The notes: generated by a model not told the origin, from the letters alone. A stretch of 64,000 nucleotides of DNA from Burkholderia sp. Bp9142 (GCF_003853415.1 NZ_QTPP01000001.1:186001-250000); one strand, 5' to 3'. Numbered from the stretch's first letter, positions 33,765 through 42,685 are shown. Numbers and translations are program-made.

Positions 33765-34898
33765 TCATCGCTCCGCTTGCGCCGGCAGCCGAAGCGCGAC
33801 CATGAAGCCGCGCGGCGTATTGCGCATCAGGATCTGGCCGCGATGCCGCGCGGCCGTCGCACGGACGAACGCGAGCCCGAGGCCGAAGCCGCTGCGCGCC
33901 GCGCCGTGCGCGGATTCGAGCCGCACGAACGACTCGGTCGCAGCCGTGCGCTGCTCGGGCGCGATGCCGTTGCCGGTGTCCTCGACACCGATCAGCCAGG
34001 CATCGCCGTCGTCGCTCAGCGTGCAGTGCACGTCCGTGCCGGCCGGACCGTATTTCAGCGCGTTGTCGACCAGGTTCGCGACCGCGCGCGTGAGCATCAT
34101 GCGGTCGCCCATCGTCACGCACTCGGTGTCGGGCACGTGGGCAACGACGCGGCTGCCGAATCCGGCCGCCTTTTCCCACAGCTGATCGGCGGCGTCGAGC
34201 ACGATCTCGTTGAGACTCAGGACCTCGTGCGCGCGGCGTTCCGACTGCGCGCGCGTCAGGTGGATGAAGCCGTCGGCGAGCGCGAGCGCGCGCCGTGCGT
34301 GGCCGGCGATGCGCTCCATGATCGGCGGCATGTCGCCGTGCTCGGTCCGGTAGACCTCGAGCAGCGCGAGGATCGACGTCTGCGGCGAGCGCATGTCGTG
34401 CGACAGGAAATCCAGTGCTTCGTCGCGCTGCCGCGACATCAGGTACGAATTCGAGTGATAGCGGATGCGCGCGGTCAGCTCCATCGCGTCCGGGAGCTTC
34501 ACGAGATAGTCGTTCGCGCCGGCGATGAACGCCTCGCGCTTGACGATCGGCTCCTCTTTCGCGGACAGCACGATGATCGGCACGCGTGCGGTGGCGGCGT
34601 CCGCGCGCCACGCGCGAACGAGGTCAAGGCCGTCGATATCCGGCATCACGAGATCCTGCAGGATGACCGTCGGCTTCACGTCGCGCGCGACCGCCATCGC
34701 CCGGTGTGCGTCGGTGCACACATGCAGGTCGATATCGTGCTCGCTGCGCAGCGCGCGGCGGATCACCTCGCCGACGAACGGCTGATCGTCGACAAGCAGA
34801 ACCGACAGCCCCGATTCGAGACAATCCGGCGCATTTTCACCGCTCGATTCTTTCATAAATACCGTTTCAAACGCCAAATCTCCAATTGATTCTTTCAT
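33765..34898 (-). CDS. WspHRR-like hybrid: WspR-type receiver fused to a histidine kinase core
   Basis: A 377-residue protein. Residues ~30-150 are a receiver domain (acceptor Asp82 in VILQDLVMPDIDGLDL) whose sequence, including AKEEPIVKREAFIAGANDYL, is strikingly like the receiver of Pseudomonas WspR. In place of the GGDEF diguanylate cyclase there is a dimerisation/phosphoacceptor helix (FLSHDMRSP, His167) and an HATPase domain (NLVDNALKYGPAG; DTGNGIAPE; GFGLGLAFVRA). It heads the Wsp operon and is presumably phosphorylated by WspE. c-di-GMP output must then be indirect. Two ATGs (34898 and 34856) begin near-identical ATGAAAGAATC blocks; the first gives the longer protein and neither has a strong ribosome site. 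Confidence 0.9.
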   Translation of the reverse strand: MKESIGDLAFETVFMKESSGENAPDCLESGLSVLLVDDQPFVGEVIRRALRSEHDIDLHVCTDAHRAMAVARDVKPTVILQDLVMPDIDGLDLVRAWRADAATARVPIIVLSAKEEPIVKREAFIAGANDYLVKLPDAMELTARIRYHSNSYLMSRQRDEALDFLSHDMRSPQTSILALLEVYRTEHGDMPPIMERIAGHARRALALADGFIHLTRAQSERRAHEVLSLNEIVLDAADQLWEKAAGFGSRVVAHVPDTECVTMGDRMMLTRAVANLVDNALKYGPAGTDVHCTLSDDGDAWLIGVEDTGNGIAPEQRTAATESFVRLESAHGAARSGFGLGLAFVRATAARHRGQILMRNTPRGFMVALRLPAQAER

Positions 34899-35419
34899 AG
34901 GAGTTGTTTATCCGACTTGGGCGCCATCTTAATTTAGCGGCTGAGAAATCCGCCTATTGCTGCCGATCTGGCCTGTCGGCATTGCCTCACGGGGATCCGA
35001 ACGCCGATTTTCCCCCGACGACGGTCGCATTACCTCCGCGCGCTTTCTCTCAATAAAGATAACCGGCTGATTCTAAATGAAATTAGAACACAGCATCTAT
35101 CTCCTTCCGGTTTAGTTTTGCCAAATATGTTGAAAGAGCGGAATTCAGATAAATCAGATCATTTCCGCACGCGAAAGACGATAACGTTTGCGAACCCGGC
35201 GCCACGAGGTTTGCATTCGCTGCAAGGCCCGCGCGCCGAGCGTATTGGGGCCGGATTCCGAGGCGACGAAACCGGAAGAGATGGAGGGGGGAAGTCGCGC
35301 GCCGCGACCGCGACCGCGATCGGGATCGGCCGCGACGCGAAGGCCCGGGGCACAGCGGGACGGGAACCGGCAACTGCAACAACGACGGCCGTGCGCGCAC
35401 GGCCGGTCCGCGCGGCAGG
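34899..35419. other. AT-rich regulatory region upstream of the Wsp operon
   Basis: 521 bp without a gene. From ~34905 to ~35130 it is markedly AT-rich and contains a palindrome ttctaa-N6-ttagaa at 35071-35088, which lies ~180 bp upstream of the hybrid regulator start. The right part (35200-35420) is GC-rich and shows nothing definite. Confidence 0.45.
35071..35088. promoter_or_regulatory. Palindrome upstream of the Wsp operon
   Basis: Arms TTCTAA and TTAGAA separated by six bases (ATGAAA). It is in AT-rich DNA where the Wsp promoter should be. A binding site for a regulator is inference. Confidence 0.35.
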
Positions 35420-37003
35420 TTACCCGCGCGCGTGCTGCGCGGACACTTCCTGCAGGTCGAGGTCGCGCTCGAGCATGTGCAGCATCTCGTCGTGGATGCG
35501 GCCCGAACGATGCAGGCGCAACAGTTCCGCACGTCCGGCCTTGATCGCGGCCAGCACGACATCGTAATGCGCGGTGCGTACCTCCGCTGGATACGCAGGC
35601 TCGTTCTTCGCCCGCTCGGTCAGTTGCGCGCGATACGTGTATTGCTCCAGCAGGCGCGGGTGAATCACCTGGCCGCTCTCGTCGCGCACCAGCGGCTGGA
35701 TCGCCGCGAGTTGGGCCGCCTCGATGTGCGCCCACGCCATCGGCTCGGTCAGGTGATGCGCGGCGCGCTGATCGTGCTGAGGCAGGCGCAGCAGCCGGAT
35801 CAGCGGCCCGATGGTCGTGCCCTGCAGCAGCACGGTGACGAGGATCACCGCGAACGACGCGACCAGGATCACGTCGCGGCCCGGCATCGCCTCCGGCAAC
35901 GACAGCGCGATCGCCAGCGTCACGACCCCGCGCATCCCGGCCCAGCTCATGATCGTCGCGGCCTTCCAGTCGGGCCGAATCCCGCGCCCGACGATCCCGC
36001 GCACCGGCACCTTCAGCACCTCGACCGCATAGATCCATACGAAGCGCGACACGACCACCGCCGCCAGCACCGCGAGCACCGGCGGCACCATCGTGGCGAG
36101 CACCTGCTCGAAGCCGCCGAGCCGGTGTACCGCGCCGCGCAGCGACAGCCCGATCAGCACGAACACCAGCGCTTCGAGCAGGAACACGATGACCTGCCAG
36201 AACGCGGTGCCGCGCGTGCGCACGGCCGCCGAAAACACCTCGTGCTGATGCCAGCCAACGATCATGCCGGCCGTCACCGTCGCGATCACGCCCGACACCT
36301 CGACCATCTCGCCCGCGATGTACGCGATCCAGCCGGCGATCACCGCGACGGTGATCGCCAGATAGTCGTCATCGAGCAGTTTCAGGAACCACACGACGAG
36401 CTTGCCGACCAGGAAACCGACCACGACGCCGCCGAGCGCGAGTTCCGAGAAGCGCACGACCGCGTGCTCGAGGCTGAACGCGCCCGTCAGCGCGGCGGCA
36501 ACCGCGAAGCGGAACAGCACCAGGCCGGCCGCGTCGTTCAACAGGCTTTCCCCTTCGAGCAGCACCATCAGCCGGCGCGGCAGCGCGACGCGTTCGAGCA
36601 CCGCCTTCGCGGCCACCGCGTCGGGCGGCGACACGATCGCGCCGAGCACGAAGCATGCGGCCCACGGCAGCGACGGCACGACCCAGTGCACGGCAAGGCC
36701 GACCGCGAACGTCGTGAACACCACCGCGCCGATCGCGAGCATCAGGATGCCGCCGACGTTGCGCTTGAACTCCTCCCACACGGAGAAATACGCGCCGTCC
36801 ATCAGCAGCGGCGGCAGGAACACGAGCAGCACGAGTTCCGGATCGAGGTTGATCGGCGGCAGGCCGGGAATGAACGCGATGCCGATACCGCCGATCAGCA
36901 GCGCGGCCGCGGGCGGCAACCGCAACCGCTTGGCGATGCATTCGAGCGCGACGATCGCGAGGAATGACAACAGAACCAGCTTGAATGCCGAGACGGGGGA
37001 CAT
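35420..37003 (-). CDS. Na+/H+ antiporter (CPA1/NhaP type)
   Basis: A 527-residue CPA1 exchanger with about twelve membrane segments. The ion-binding motif is visible in LLEGESLLNDAAGLVLF (the acidic ND pair; residues ~148-164), and family motifs ALLIGGIGIAFIPGLPPI, VSPPDAVAAKAVLERV and AGMRGVVTLAIALSLPE are intact. A cytoplasmic C-terminal tail of ~110 residues (YTYRAQLTERAKNEPAYPAE) carries helices but no recognised TrkA domain. It exchanges Na+ or K+ for H+. The start at 37003 follows GAGG; a longer in-frame start at 37063 adds a basic stretch without a family match. Monocistronic. Confidence 0.9.
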   Translation of the reverse strand: MSPVSAFKLVLLSFLAIVALECIAKRLRLPPAAALLIGGIGIAFIPGLPPINLDPELVLLVFLPPLLMDGAYFSVWEEFKRNVGGILMLAIGAVVFTTFAVGLAVHWVVPSLPWAACFVLGAIVSPPDAVAAKAVLERVALPRRLMVLLEGESLLNDAAGLVLFRFAVAAALTGAFSLEHAVVRFSELALGGVVVGFLVGKLVVWFLKLLDDDYLAITVAVIAGWIAYIAGEMVEVSGVIATVTAGMIVGWHQHEVFSAAVRTRGTAFWQVIVFLLEALVFVLIGLSLRGAVHRLGGFEQVLATMVPPVLAVLAAVVVSRFVWIYAVEVLKVPVRGIVGRGIRPDWKAATIMSWAGMRGVVTLAIALSLPEAMPGRDVILVASFAVILVTVLLQGTTIGPLIRLLRLPQHDQRAAHHLTEPMAWAHIEAAQLAAIQPLVRDESGQVIHPRLLEQYTYRAQLTERAKNEPAYPAEVRTAHYDVVLAAIKAGRAELLRLHRSGRIHDEMLHMLERDLDLQEVSAQHARG

Positions 37004-37185
37004 GAATCGACCTCGTGAAGAATGAATGCGTGCGCCAGCCGGCGTCGTACCCCGGTTGGCCATTGCGCGCGATTACATCACGATGCGACGCTTGCAGTCG
37101 AGCGCGTTCGGCACGCGCGGCGCGCGGCGCCGCGTCGATGGCGCACGGCGGGAAGTCGCCGCGCCCGCCGGTATGCGTCGAAACG

Positions 37186-37228
37186 AAAAACGGCACGCGG
37201 GCCGGCGCGATCGCCCGCCCGCGTGCCG
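37186..37228 (-). terminator. Terminator of the acetolactate synthase/aldehyde dehydrogenase operon
   Basis: An 11-bp stem (37191-37201/37218-37228), with the A-run on the plus strand at 37186-37190 giving TTTTT on the minus strand after the hairpin. It lies 20 bp past the aldehyde dehydrogenase stop. Confidence 0.8.
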
Positions 37229-37248
37229 CCATGCCGCCTGCCCTCGCG

Positions 37249-38682
37249 CTAGCGGCGCCGCACGACCATCAGCCGCGGCTCGGTCATGTCCTCGATCGCG
37301 TAGCGGATCCCTTCGCGGCCGAGCCCCGAATCCTTCACGCCGCCATACGGCATGTTGTCGACGCGGAACGACGGCACGTCGTTGATCACGACGCCGCCCA
37401 CCTCCAGTTCGTCCCATGCCCGTTGCGCATGCGCGAGCGAATCGGTGAACACGCCGGCCTGCAGCCCGAAGTCGCTGTCGTTCACGCGCGCGAGCGCATC
37501 GTCGAAGCGGTCGAACTTCTCAAGGATCGCGACCGGGCCGAATGCCTCCTTGCGGTACAGGTCCTGCTCGCGGCCGACGTTTTCCAGCAGCGTCGCCTCG
37601 AACATCGCGCCGTCGACCTTCCCGCCCGCGACGATCTTCGCACCCGCCGCGACGGCCGCGTCCATCCAGCCGGACAACCGGCGCGACTCGGATTCGGAGA
37701 TCATCGGGCCGACGAACGTCGACGGATCCTTCGGATCGCCCATCTTCAGCGAACGCGTCTTCGCGATCAGCTTGTCGCGCAGCGCGTCGTACAGGTCCGC
37801 ATGCACGAGGATCCGCTGCACGCCGATACAGCTCTGGCCCGACTGGTAATACGCACCGAACGCGAGACGGTCGACCACGTAGTCGAGCTGGCCGCGCTGA
37901 TCCGCGTCGACGATCGCCGCCGCGTTGCCGCCGAGCTCCAGCACGACTTTCTTCTTGCCGGCCTTCTCCTTCAGCGCCCAGCCCACGGCCGGCGAACCCG
38001 TGAACGACAGCAGCTTGAAGCGCGCGTCGGTCGTGAACAGATCAGCGCCGTCGCGATGCGCGGGCAGCACCGAGAACGCGCCCTTCGGCAGGTCGGTTTC
38101 CGCGAGCACCTCGCCGATGATCAGCGCGCCGATCGGCGTGCGGCTCGCGGGCTTCAGCACGAACGGACAGCCTGCGGCCAGCGCGGGCGCGACCTTGTGC
38201 GCGGCGAGGTTCAGCGGAAAGTTGAACGGCGAGATGAACGAGCACGGGCCGATCGGCACGCGCCGCGTATAGCCGGTATAGCCTTGCGCGCGCGCCGAGA
38301 TCTCGAGGTTGATCACTTCGCCGTCGATGCGCACCGACTCCTCGGACGCGACGCGAAACGTATCGATCAGCCGCGTCACTTCGCCCTTCGAATCGTTGAT
38401 CGGCTTGCCGGCCTCGATGCACAGCGCCTCGGCCAGTTCGTCGAATCGCTCGCGAAAGCGCGCGACGCAGTGGTCGAGCACCGCCTGCCGCTTGTAGGCC
38501 GGCAGCTCGCGCATCGGCGTCGCGGCGTCGACCGCCGCGCCGATGGCCGCGTCGATCGCCTTCGCATCGGCCAGCGCGACACGGGTCGCGACCTTGCCGC
38601 TGAACTTGTCGGTCACTTCGAGATCGGTGTTCGCGTAGACGGCTTCGTTGGCCAGATAGTACGGATAGGTATCCTTCAACAT
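37249..38682 (-). CDS. NAD(P)-dependent aldehyde dehydrogenase
   Basis: A 477-residue ALDH with the cofactor helix segment ISPFNFPLNLAAHKVAPALA, the Glu of LELGGN (~247) and the nucleophile Cys of YQSGQSCIGVQR (~284). The C-terminal NDVPSFRVDNMPYGGVKDSG is characteristic of the group related to lactaldehyde/glyceraldehyde dehydrogenases. The substrate is not certain. It follows the acetolactate synthase-like gene after 28 bp on the same strand, so the two are one operon and may act in successive steps on a 2-oxo or hydroxy aldehyde. Confidence 0.9.
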   Translation of the reverse strand: MLKDTYPYYLANEAVYANTDLEVTDKFSGKVATRVALADAKAIDAAIGAAVDAATPMRELPAYKRQAVLDHCVARFRERFDELAEALCIEAGKPINDSKGEVTRLIDTFRVASEESVRIDGEVINLEISARAQGYTGYTRRVPIGPCSFISPFNFPLNLAAHKVAPALAAGCPFVLKPASRTPIGALIIGEVLAETDLPKGAFSVLPAHRDGADLFTTDARFKLLSFTGSPAVGWALKEKAGKKKVVLELGGNAAAIVDADQRGQLDYVVDRLAFGAYYQSGQSCIGVQRILVHADLYDALRDKLIAKTRSLKMGDPKDPSTFVGPMISESESRRLSGWMDAAVAAGAKIVAGGKVDGAMFEATLLENVGREQDLYRKEAFGPVAILEKFDRFDDALARVNDSDFGLQAGVFTDSLAHAQRAWDELEVGGVVINDVPSFRVDNMPYGGVKDSGLGREGIRYAIEDMTEPRLMVVRRR

Positions 38683-38710
38683 GGAACGCTCCTTCCGGTG
38701 AACGGCGGAT

Positions 38711-40351
38711 TCAGAGTTGCGCCGACAGGCGCTTGATTTCGCGGTTGAGCACGCGCTCGTTGTCCGAATAGTCGATCGGCACGTCGATCACGTGCACGCC
38801 CGGCGTCGCGAAGCAGTCGCGCAGCAGCGGCTCGAGATCGTCGGCCGATTCGACGCGATGCCCGTGCGCGCCGTAGCTTTGCGCATACGACACGAAATCG
38901 GGGTTCTTCAGCGTCATCGCGAAATCGGGGAAATTCATGTTTTCCTGCTTCCAGCGAATCATCCCGAACGCATCGTCGCGCAGGATCATCACGACGATGT
39001 CGAGCTTCAGCCGCACGGCCGTTTCGAGTTCCTGCGAATTCATCATGAAGCCGCCGTCGCCGCACACGGCGATCACCTTGCGCCGCGGATGCACGATCTT
39101 CGTCGCGATCGCCGACGGCAGGCCCGCGCCCATCGACGCGAGCGCGTTGTCGAGCAGCAGCGAGTTCGGTTCGTGGGCACGCCAGTAGCGCGCGAACCAG
39201 ATCTTGTACATGCCGTTGTCGAGACAGACGATCCCGTCGACCGGCAGCGCGTTGTACAGGTCGTTGACGATCCGTACCGGATACATCGGGAAGCGCGGGT
39301 CGTGCTGGCCCTTCTGCAGATGCGCGTCGAAATGCGCCTTGATCATCGCGAAGCGCTCGAAATCCCAGTGCGGCGGCGGCGTCACGGCTTCCTTCATCTG
39401 CCACACCGCGTTCGCGATGTCGCCGACCACCTCGATCTGCGGGAAATAGACGGGATCGACCTGCGCGCCGAGGAAGTTCACGTGGATCACGGTCTTGTCG
39501 TCCGCGCGCATGAAGAACGGCGGCTTCTCGATCACGTCGTGCCCGACGTTGATGATGCAATCCGCGTGCTCGATCGCGCGATGCACGAAGTCGCCGTCGG
39601 ACAGCGTCGCGTTGCCGAGCCACAGCGGGTGCGTTTCGTCGATCACGCCCTTGCCCATCTGCGTCGTGAAGAACGGGATGCCCGTCTTGTCGACGAATTC
39701 GAGCAGCATCTTGCAGGTCGTCTTGCGGTTGCCGCCCGCACCGATCATCAACAGCGGATGGCGCGCGGCCTGGATCGCGTCGATCGCGTGCGCCACCGCC
39801 TTCTCCTCGGCCACCGGCCGCCGGCTGTAGCTGCGCGGGATCGGCTTGCCGTCGCCCTCCTCGTGCGCGATGTCCTCCGGCAGCTCGAGGTGCGCGGCGC
39901 CCGGGCGCTCCTCCTCCGCGCGGCGGAACGCCTCGCGCACCGCCGACGGGATGTTGCCGATCGACACGATCTGCCGCGTGAACTTCGTGAGCGGCTGCAT
40001 CATGTCGACGACGTCGACGATCTGGAAGTGGCCCTGCTTGCTGGACTTGATCGGCTTCTGCCCGGTGATCATCAGCATCGGCATGCCGCCGAGCTGCGCA
40101 TACGCGGCAGCCGTCACGAAGTTGGTCGCGCCCGGCCCGAGCGTAGCGAGACACACGCCGGTGCGGCCAGTCAGGCGGCCGTAGGTGGCGGCCATGAACC
40201 CGGCCGCCTGCTCGTGCCGGGTCAGCACGAGCTTGATCTTCGATCGCCGCAGCGATTCGAGCAGATCGAGGTTTTCCTCGCCGGGAATGCCGAACACGTA
40301 TTCGACGCCTTCGGCTTCCAGCGCCTTCACGAACAGATCCGATGCTTTCAT
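38711..40351 (-). CDS. Acetolactate synthase-like thiamine-diphosphate enzyme
   Basis: A 546-residue ThDP enzyme. The activating Glu is in VLTRHEQAAGFMAATYGRL (~46), the pyrophosphate/metal motif is VCGDGGFMMNSQELETAVRL (~430-450), and the central domain has the usual FAD/DHS-like region. Similarity is to catabolic acetolactate synthase (AlsS), which joins two pyruvates. No small regulatory subunit and no acetolactate decarboxylase (alsD) are adjacent, so the product could be something other than acetoin. It is first in an operon with an aldehyde dehydrogenase. Confidence 0.85.
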   Translation of the reverse strand: MKASDLFVKALEAEGVEYVFGIPGEENLDLLESLRRSKIKLVLTRHEQAAGFMAATYGRLTGRTGVCLATLGPGATNFVTAAAYAQLGGMPMLMITGQKPIKSSKQGHFQIVDVVDMMQPLTKFTRQIVSIGNIPSAVREAFRRAEEERPGAAHLELPEDIAHEEGDGKPIPRSYSRRPVAEEKAVAHAIDAIQAARHPLLMIGAGGNRKTTCKMLLEFVDKTGIPFFTTQMGKGVIDETHPLWLGNATLSDGDFVHRAIEHADCIINVGHDVIEKPPFFMRADDKTVIHVNFLGAQVDPVYFPQIEVVGDIANAVWQMKEAVTPPPHWDFERFAMIKAHFDAHLQKGQHDPRFPMYPVRIVNDLYNALPVDGIVCLDNGMYKIWFARYWRAHEPNSLLLDNALASMGAGLPSAIATKIVHPRRKVIAVCGDGGFMMNSQELETAVRLKLDIVVMILRDDAFGMIRWKQENMNFPDFAMTLKNPDFVSYAQSYGAHGHRVESADDLEPLLRDCFATPGVHVIDVPIDYSDNERVLNREIKRLSAQL

Positions 40352-40717
40352 GGGGGACTCTCGGTTGATGCCGCCTGCCCGGCTTACGGGCGCGCGACGT
40401 TCAGAACGCGCGCCGGCCTACGGCACGCGGACGCTTTACCTACTGGACACTGACCACGGCACTGCCCGCCGCACGTGCAACGTGCGGCGGCGCCTCCCTG
40501 TGCAGGAGGACAAACGGATCCGCCCGCGCGCGGCAAGCACGCATGCGCGGGCGGCAAGGACGTTTTTGATTGTAGACGGATTCGAGAAATTCCGGCTTCG
40601 ACCGGATGGCCGGGGCCGGCCTTGCGAAAAGATCGGCCTGACGGCCAATTCGGCGTCAAACGGCGCGCGCGGCCCTACTGTGGGGGGGACCGAAATCATT
40701 CATTCAATCTGTGAACC
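40352..40717. other. Intergenic region between the acetolactate synthase-like gene and the toxin-antitoxin pair
   Basis: 366 bp with no gene. It contains an 11-bp-stem hairpin (40466-40476/40480-40490) without T-tract in the 5' leader of the minus-strand operon. Near 40680-40717 AT-richer DNA leads into the toxin gene. Confidence 0.45.
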
Positions 40718-41056
40718 ATGGTTGACATGCTGCGATTCATGCCCTACAGTGCGCCTACATTCAGCATCCGGACCACCGACGTCTTCGACGCGTGGTTTGC
40801 CGGCCTGCAGGATCGCGTCGCCAGGCGACGCATCCAGGCCTGCATCGACCGCCTGTCGATGGGCAATCCGGGTGACTGGAAGTCCGCCGGCTCCCCCGTC
40901 GTCGAAATGCGTATCGACCACGGCCCCGGCTATCGCGTCTATTACGTCAGGCGCGCAACGATATGGGTGATCCTGCTCTGCGGCGGCGACAAGTCGACGC
41001 AACAGGCGGACATCCGCGCCGCGCACGCGATGCTCGAGCGGCTCGACCTGGAGTGA
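40718..41056 (+). CDS. RelE/ParE-superfamily toxin (HigB-like, addiction module killer protein)
   Basis: A small protein (112 residues from 40718; ~105 from the later ATG at 40739). It has the conserved core of this toxin family: FSIRTTDVFDAWFAGLQDRV, the ARRRIQACIDRLSMGNPGDW helix, the VVEMRIDHGPGYRVYYVRRA strand pair with the functional Arg/Tyr residues, and the terminal WVILLCGGDKSTQQADI block. Such toxins cleave ribosome-bound mRNA. The antitoxin gene starts three bases after the stop. Three in-frame ATGs (40718, 40727, 40739) are possible starts; a strong promoter-like sequence overlaps them. Confidence 0.88.
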   Translation: MVDMLRFMPYSAPTFSIRTTDVFDAWFAGLQDRVARRRIQACIDRLSMGNPGDWKSAGSPVVEMRIDHGPGYRVYYVRRATIWVILLCGGDKSTQQADIRAAHAMLERLDLE

Positions 41057-41059
41057 TCG

Positions 41060-41359
41060 ATGGACAAGATCAAGACCCGGCCGTGGGATTCGGCCGAACA
41101 CCTGAAAACCGACGACGACATGGCCGACTACTTCGAGGCCTGTCTGCAGGAAGCCGGCGACGACCCGGCCTTCATCGCGCATGCGCTCGGCGTGATCGCC
41201 CGCGCGCGCGGCATGTCGCAGGTCGCGCGCGACGCGGGCCTGTCGCGCGAAGGGCTGTACAAGGCGCTGTCGCACGACGGCAATCCGAGCTTCGGCACGA
41301 TCCTGAAGGTGATCAAGGCGCTCGGCCTGCAACTGCACGGCGCGAAGGCGCACGCGTGA
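41060..41359 (+). CDS. HTH antitoxin (HigA-like, addiction module antidote)
   Basis: A 99-residue protein with a helix-turn-helix near residues 50-75 (ARGMSQVARDAGLSREGLYK), the pattern of probable addiction module antidote proteins paired with this toxin type. The N-terminus (MDKIKTRPWDSAEHLKTDDD) is the family signature. It binds the toxin and presumably represses the pair. Toxin-first order with a 3-bp gap is typical of HigBA-like modules. Confidence 0.9.
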   Translation: MDKIKTRPWDSAEHLKTDDDMADYFEACLQEAGDDPAFIAHALGVIARARGMSQVARDAGLSREGLYKALSHDGNPSFGTILKVIKALGLQLHGAKAHA

Positions 41360-41398
41360 TTCGACGGCGCGCGGCAGTGCGCGCGGGCCGCGGCCGCG

Positions 41399-42685
41399 TC
41401 AATGCAGCCATCCGCCCGCCCAGCGCGGCACCAGCGACACCAGATACAGCCCGAGCCCGATCAACCCGCCGACCAGCGTGCCGTTGATGCGGATGTACTG
41501 CAGGTCCTTGCCGATGTTCAGTTCGATCTGCCGGGACATTTCGCGCGCATCCCAGTTGCGCACCGTATCGCGGATGTGACGCATCAGGAAATCCGCGAAA
41601 TCCGGCGCCATCTCGTGCACGGCCTTCTCGACATGCTCGTTCAGCGACGCGCGCAGCGCCGGGCTTTCCGCAAGCCGTGCGCCAAGCCAGCCGCCGAGCG
41701 TCGCGGCCTGCCGGTGCAGCGCCGAATCCGGGCGCGCGAGATCCGCCTTCAGCCAGGCGCGCAACTGACCCCACAGATCGCGCACATAGTCGTTGAACGC
41801 ATCGCCGTCGCGGATGTAGCGCTTGATCTCGTCGCCCTTCGCGATGAATGCGGGGTCATGCTTCAACCGCTCGGTCAGCCGCACGACCGTGCGGTCGAAG
41901 CGCTGCCGCAGTTCGTGTTCGGGATCGGCCGCCACCCCCTCGAGCACGCGGCTCACCGCGCTCGCCAGCATCCGCGCGCCGTTCTCGCCGAACCACTGCG
42001 TCGGCATGATCTTCTCGACCTTCGGGTACTGCGTCTTCAGCCATTCGACGATGAAGCCCGCGATCACCTCGCGGTTTTCCTCCTTGTCGAGCACGTCGAC
42101 CACCTGTTCGATCGCGTCGTCGAGCAGCGCCTGGTGGCGGCCGTCCTTCGTCAGCGTGTCGAGGATCGCGCCGGCCGATTGCGACAGGTCGATCCGGTCG
42201 ATCACCGCGCGGAACGCGTCGTGGACGAACGACTGGATCCGCGCGTCGTCGGTCATGTCGAGCGCGAAGCTCATCAGCTTCGTCACGTAGCCGCCGAGCG
42301 CGTCGGTGTTCGCCGGCTCGCCGAGCCACGCGCCGAGCTTCTGCGCGGGGTCGTGCTGGCGAATCTGCGCGGCAAGTGCGTCGGGGCCGAGGAATTTCTC
42401 GCGCACGAACACCGCGAGGTTGTCGGCGATCTTGTCCTTGTTCTTCGGGATGATCTCGGTGTGGCGCGACACGAACGGGATCGGCACGCGGCGAAACAGC
42501 GCGACGACCGCGAACCAGTCGGCGAGCGCGCCGACCATCGCGGCCTCGGCCACCGCCTTGAAACCGTCGACCCACGGGCCGCGCGGCAGCAGGATCGTCG
42601 TGACGAATACCGCGACGGCGGCCAGCAGCAGCCATAGCGCGCGGCGCTTGCTTCGTTTCAGTTCGAGGGCTTTGTCTGGCGTCAT
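41399..42685 (-). CDS. DUF445 domain inner-membrane protein
   Basis: A 428-residue protein of the DUF445 (YjiN) family. TM1 is at ~15-35 (LWLLLAAVAVFVTTILLPRG), with the signature GALADWFAVVALFRRVPIPF. A long helical periplasmic or cytoplasmic part contains repeated EVI.../RQ-rich helices, and a second TM close to the C-terminus (LVGGLIGLGLYLVSLVP). The function is unknown. The start at 42685 is at the TM1-proximal ATG; an open frame continues far upstream but carries no family similarity. It stands alone, convergent with the antitoxin gene. Confidence 0.88.
   Translation of the reverse strand: MTPDKALELKRSKRRALWLLLAAVAVFVTTILLPRGPWVDGFKAVAEAAMVGALADWFAVVALFRRVPIPFVSRHTEIIPKNKDKIADNLAVFVREKFLGPDALAAQIRQHDPAQKLGAWLGEPANTDALGGYVTKLMSFALDMTDDARIQSFVHDAFRAVIDRIDLSQSAGAILDTLTKDGRHQALLDDAIEQVVDVLDKEENREVIAGFIVEWLKTQYPKVEKIMPTQWFGENGARMLASAVSRVLEGVAADPEHELRQRFDRTVVRLTERLKHDPAFIAKGDEIKRYIRDGDAFNDYVRDLWGQLRAWLKADLARPDSALHRQAATLGGWLGARLAESPALRASLNEHVEKAVHEMAPDFADFLMRHIRDTVRNWDAREMSRQIELNIGKDLQYIRINGTLVGGLIGLGLYLVSLVPRWAGGWLH

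Noticed and set aside
31296-34889. Very long open frames on the plus strand antisense to the wsp genes (and similar ones at 26991-29825 and 2441-4666)
   Set aside because: They are composition effects of high-GC DNA: their translations are Arg/His/Pro/Ala-rich with no domain, and the opposite strand encodes complete, well-recognised proteins.
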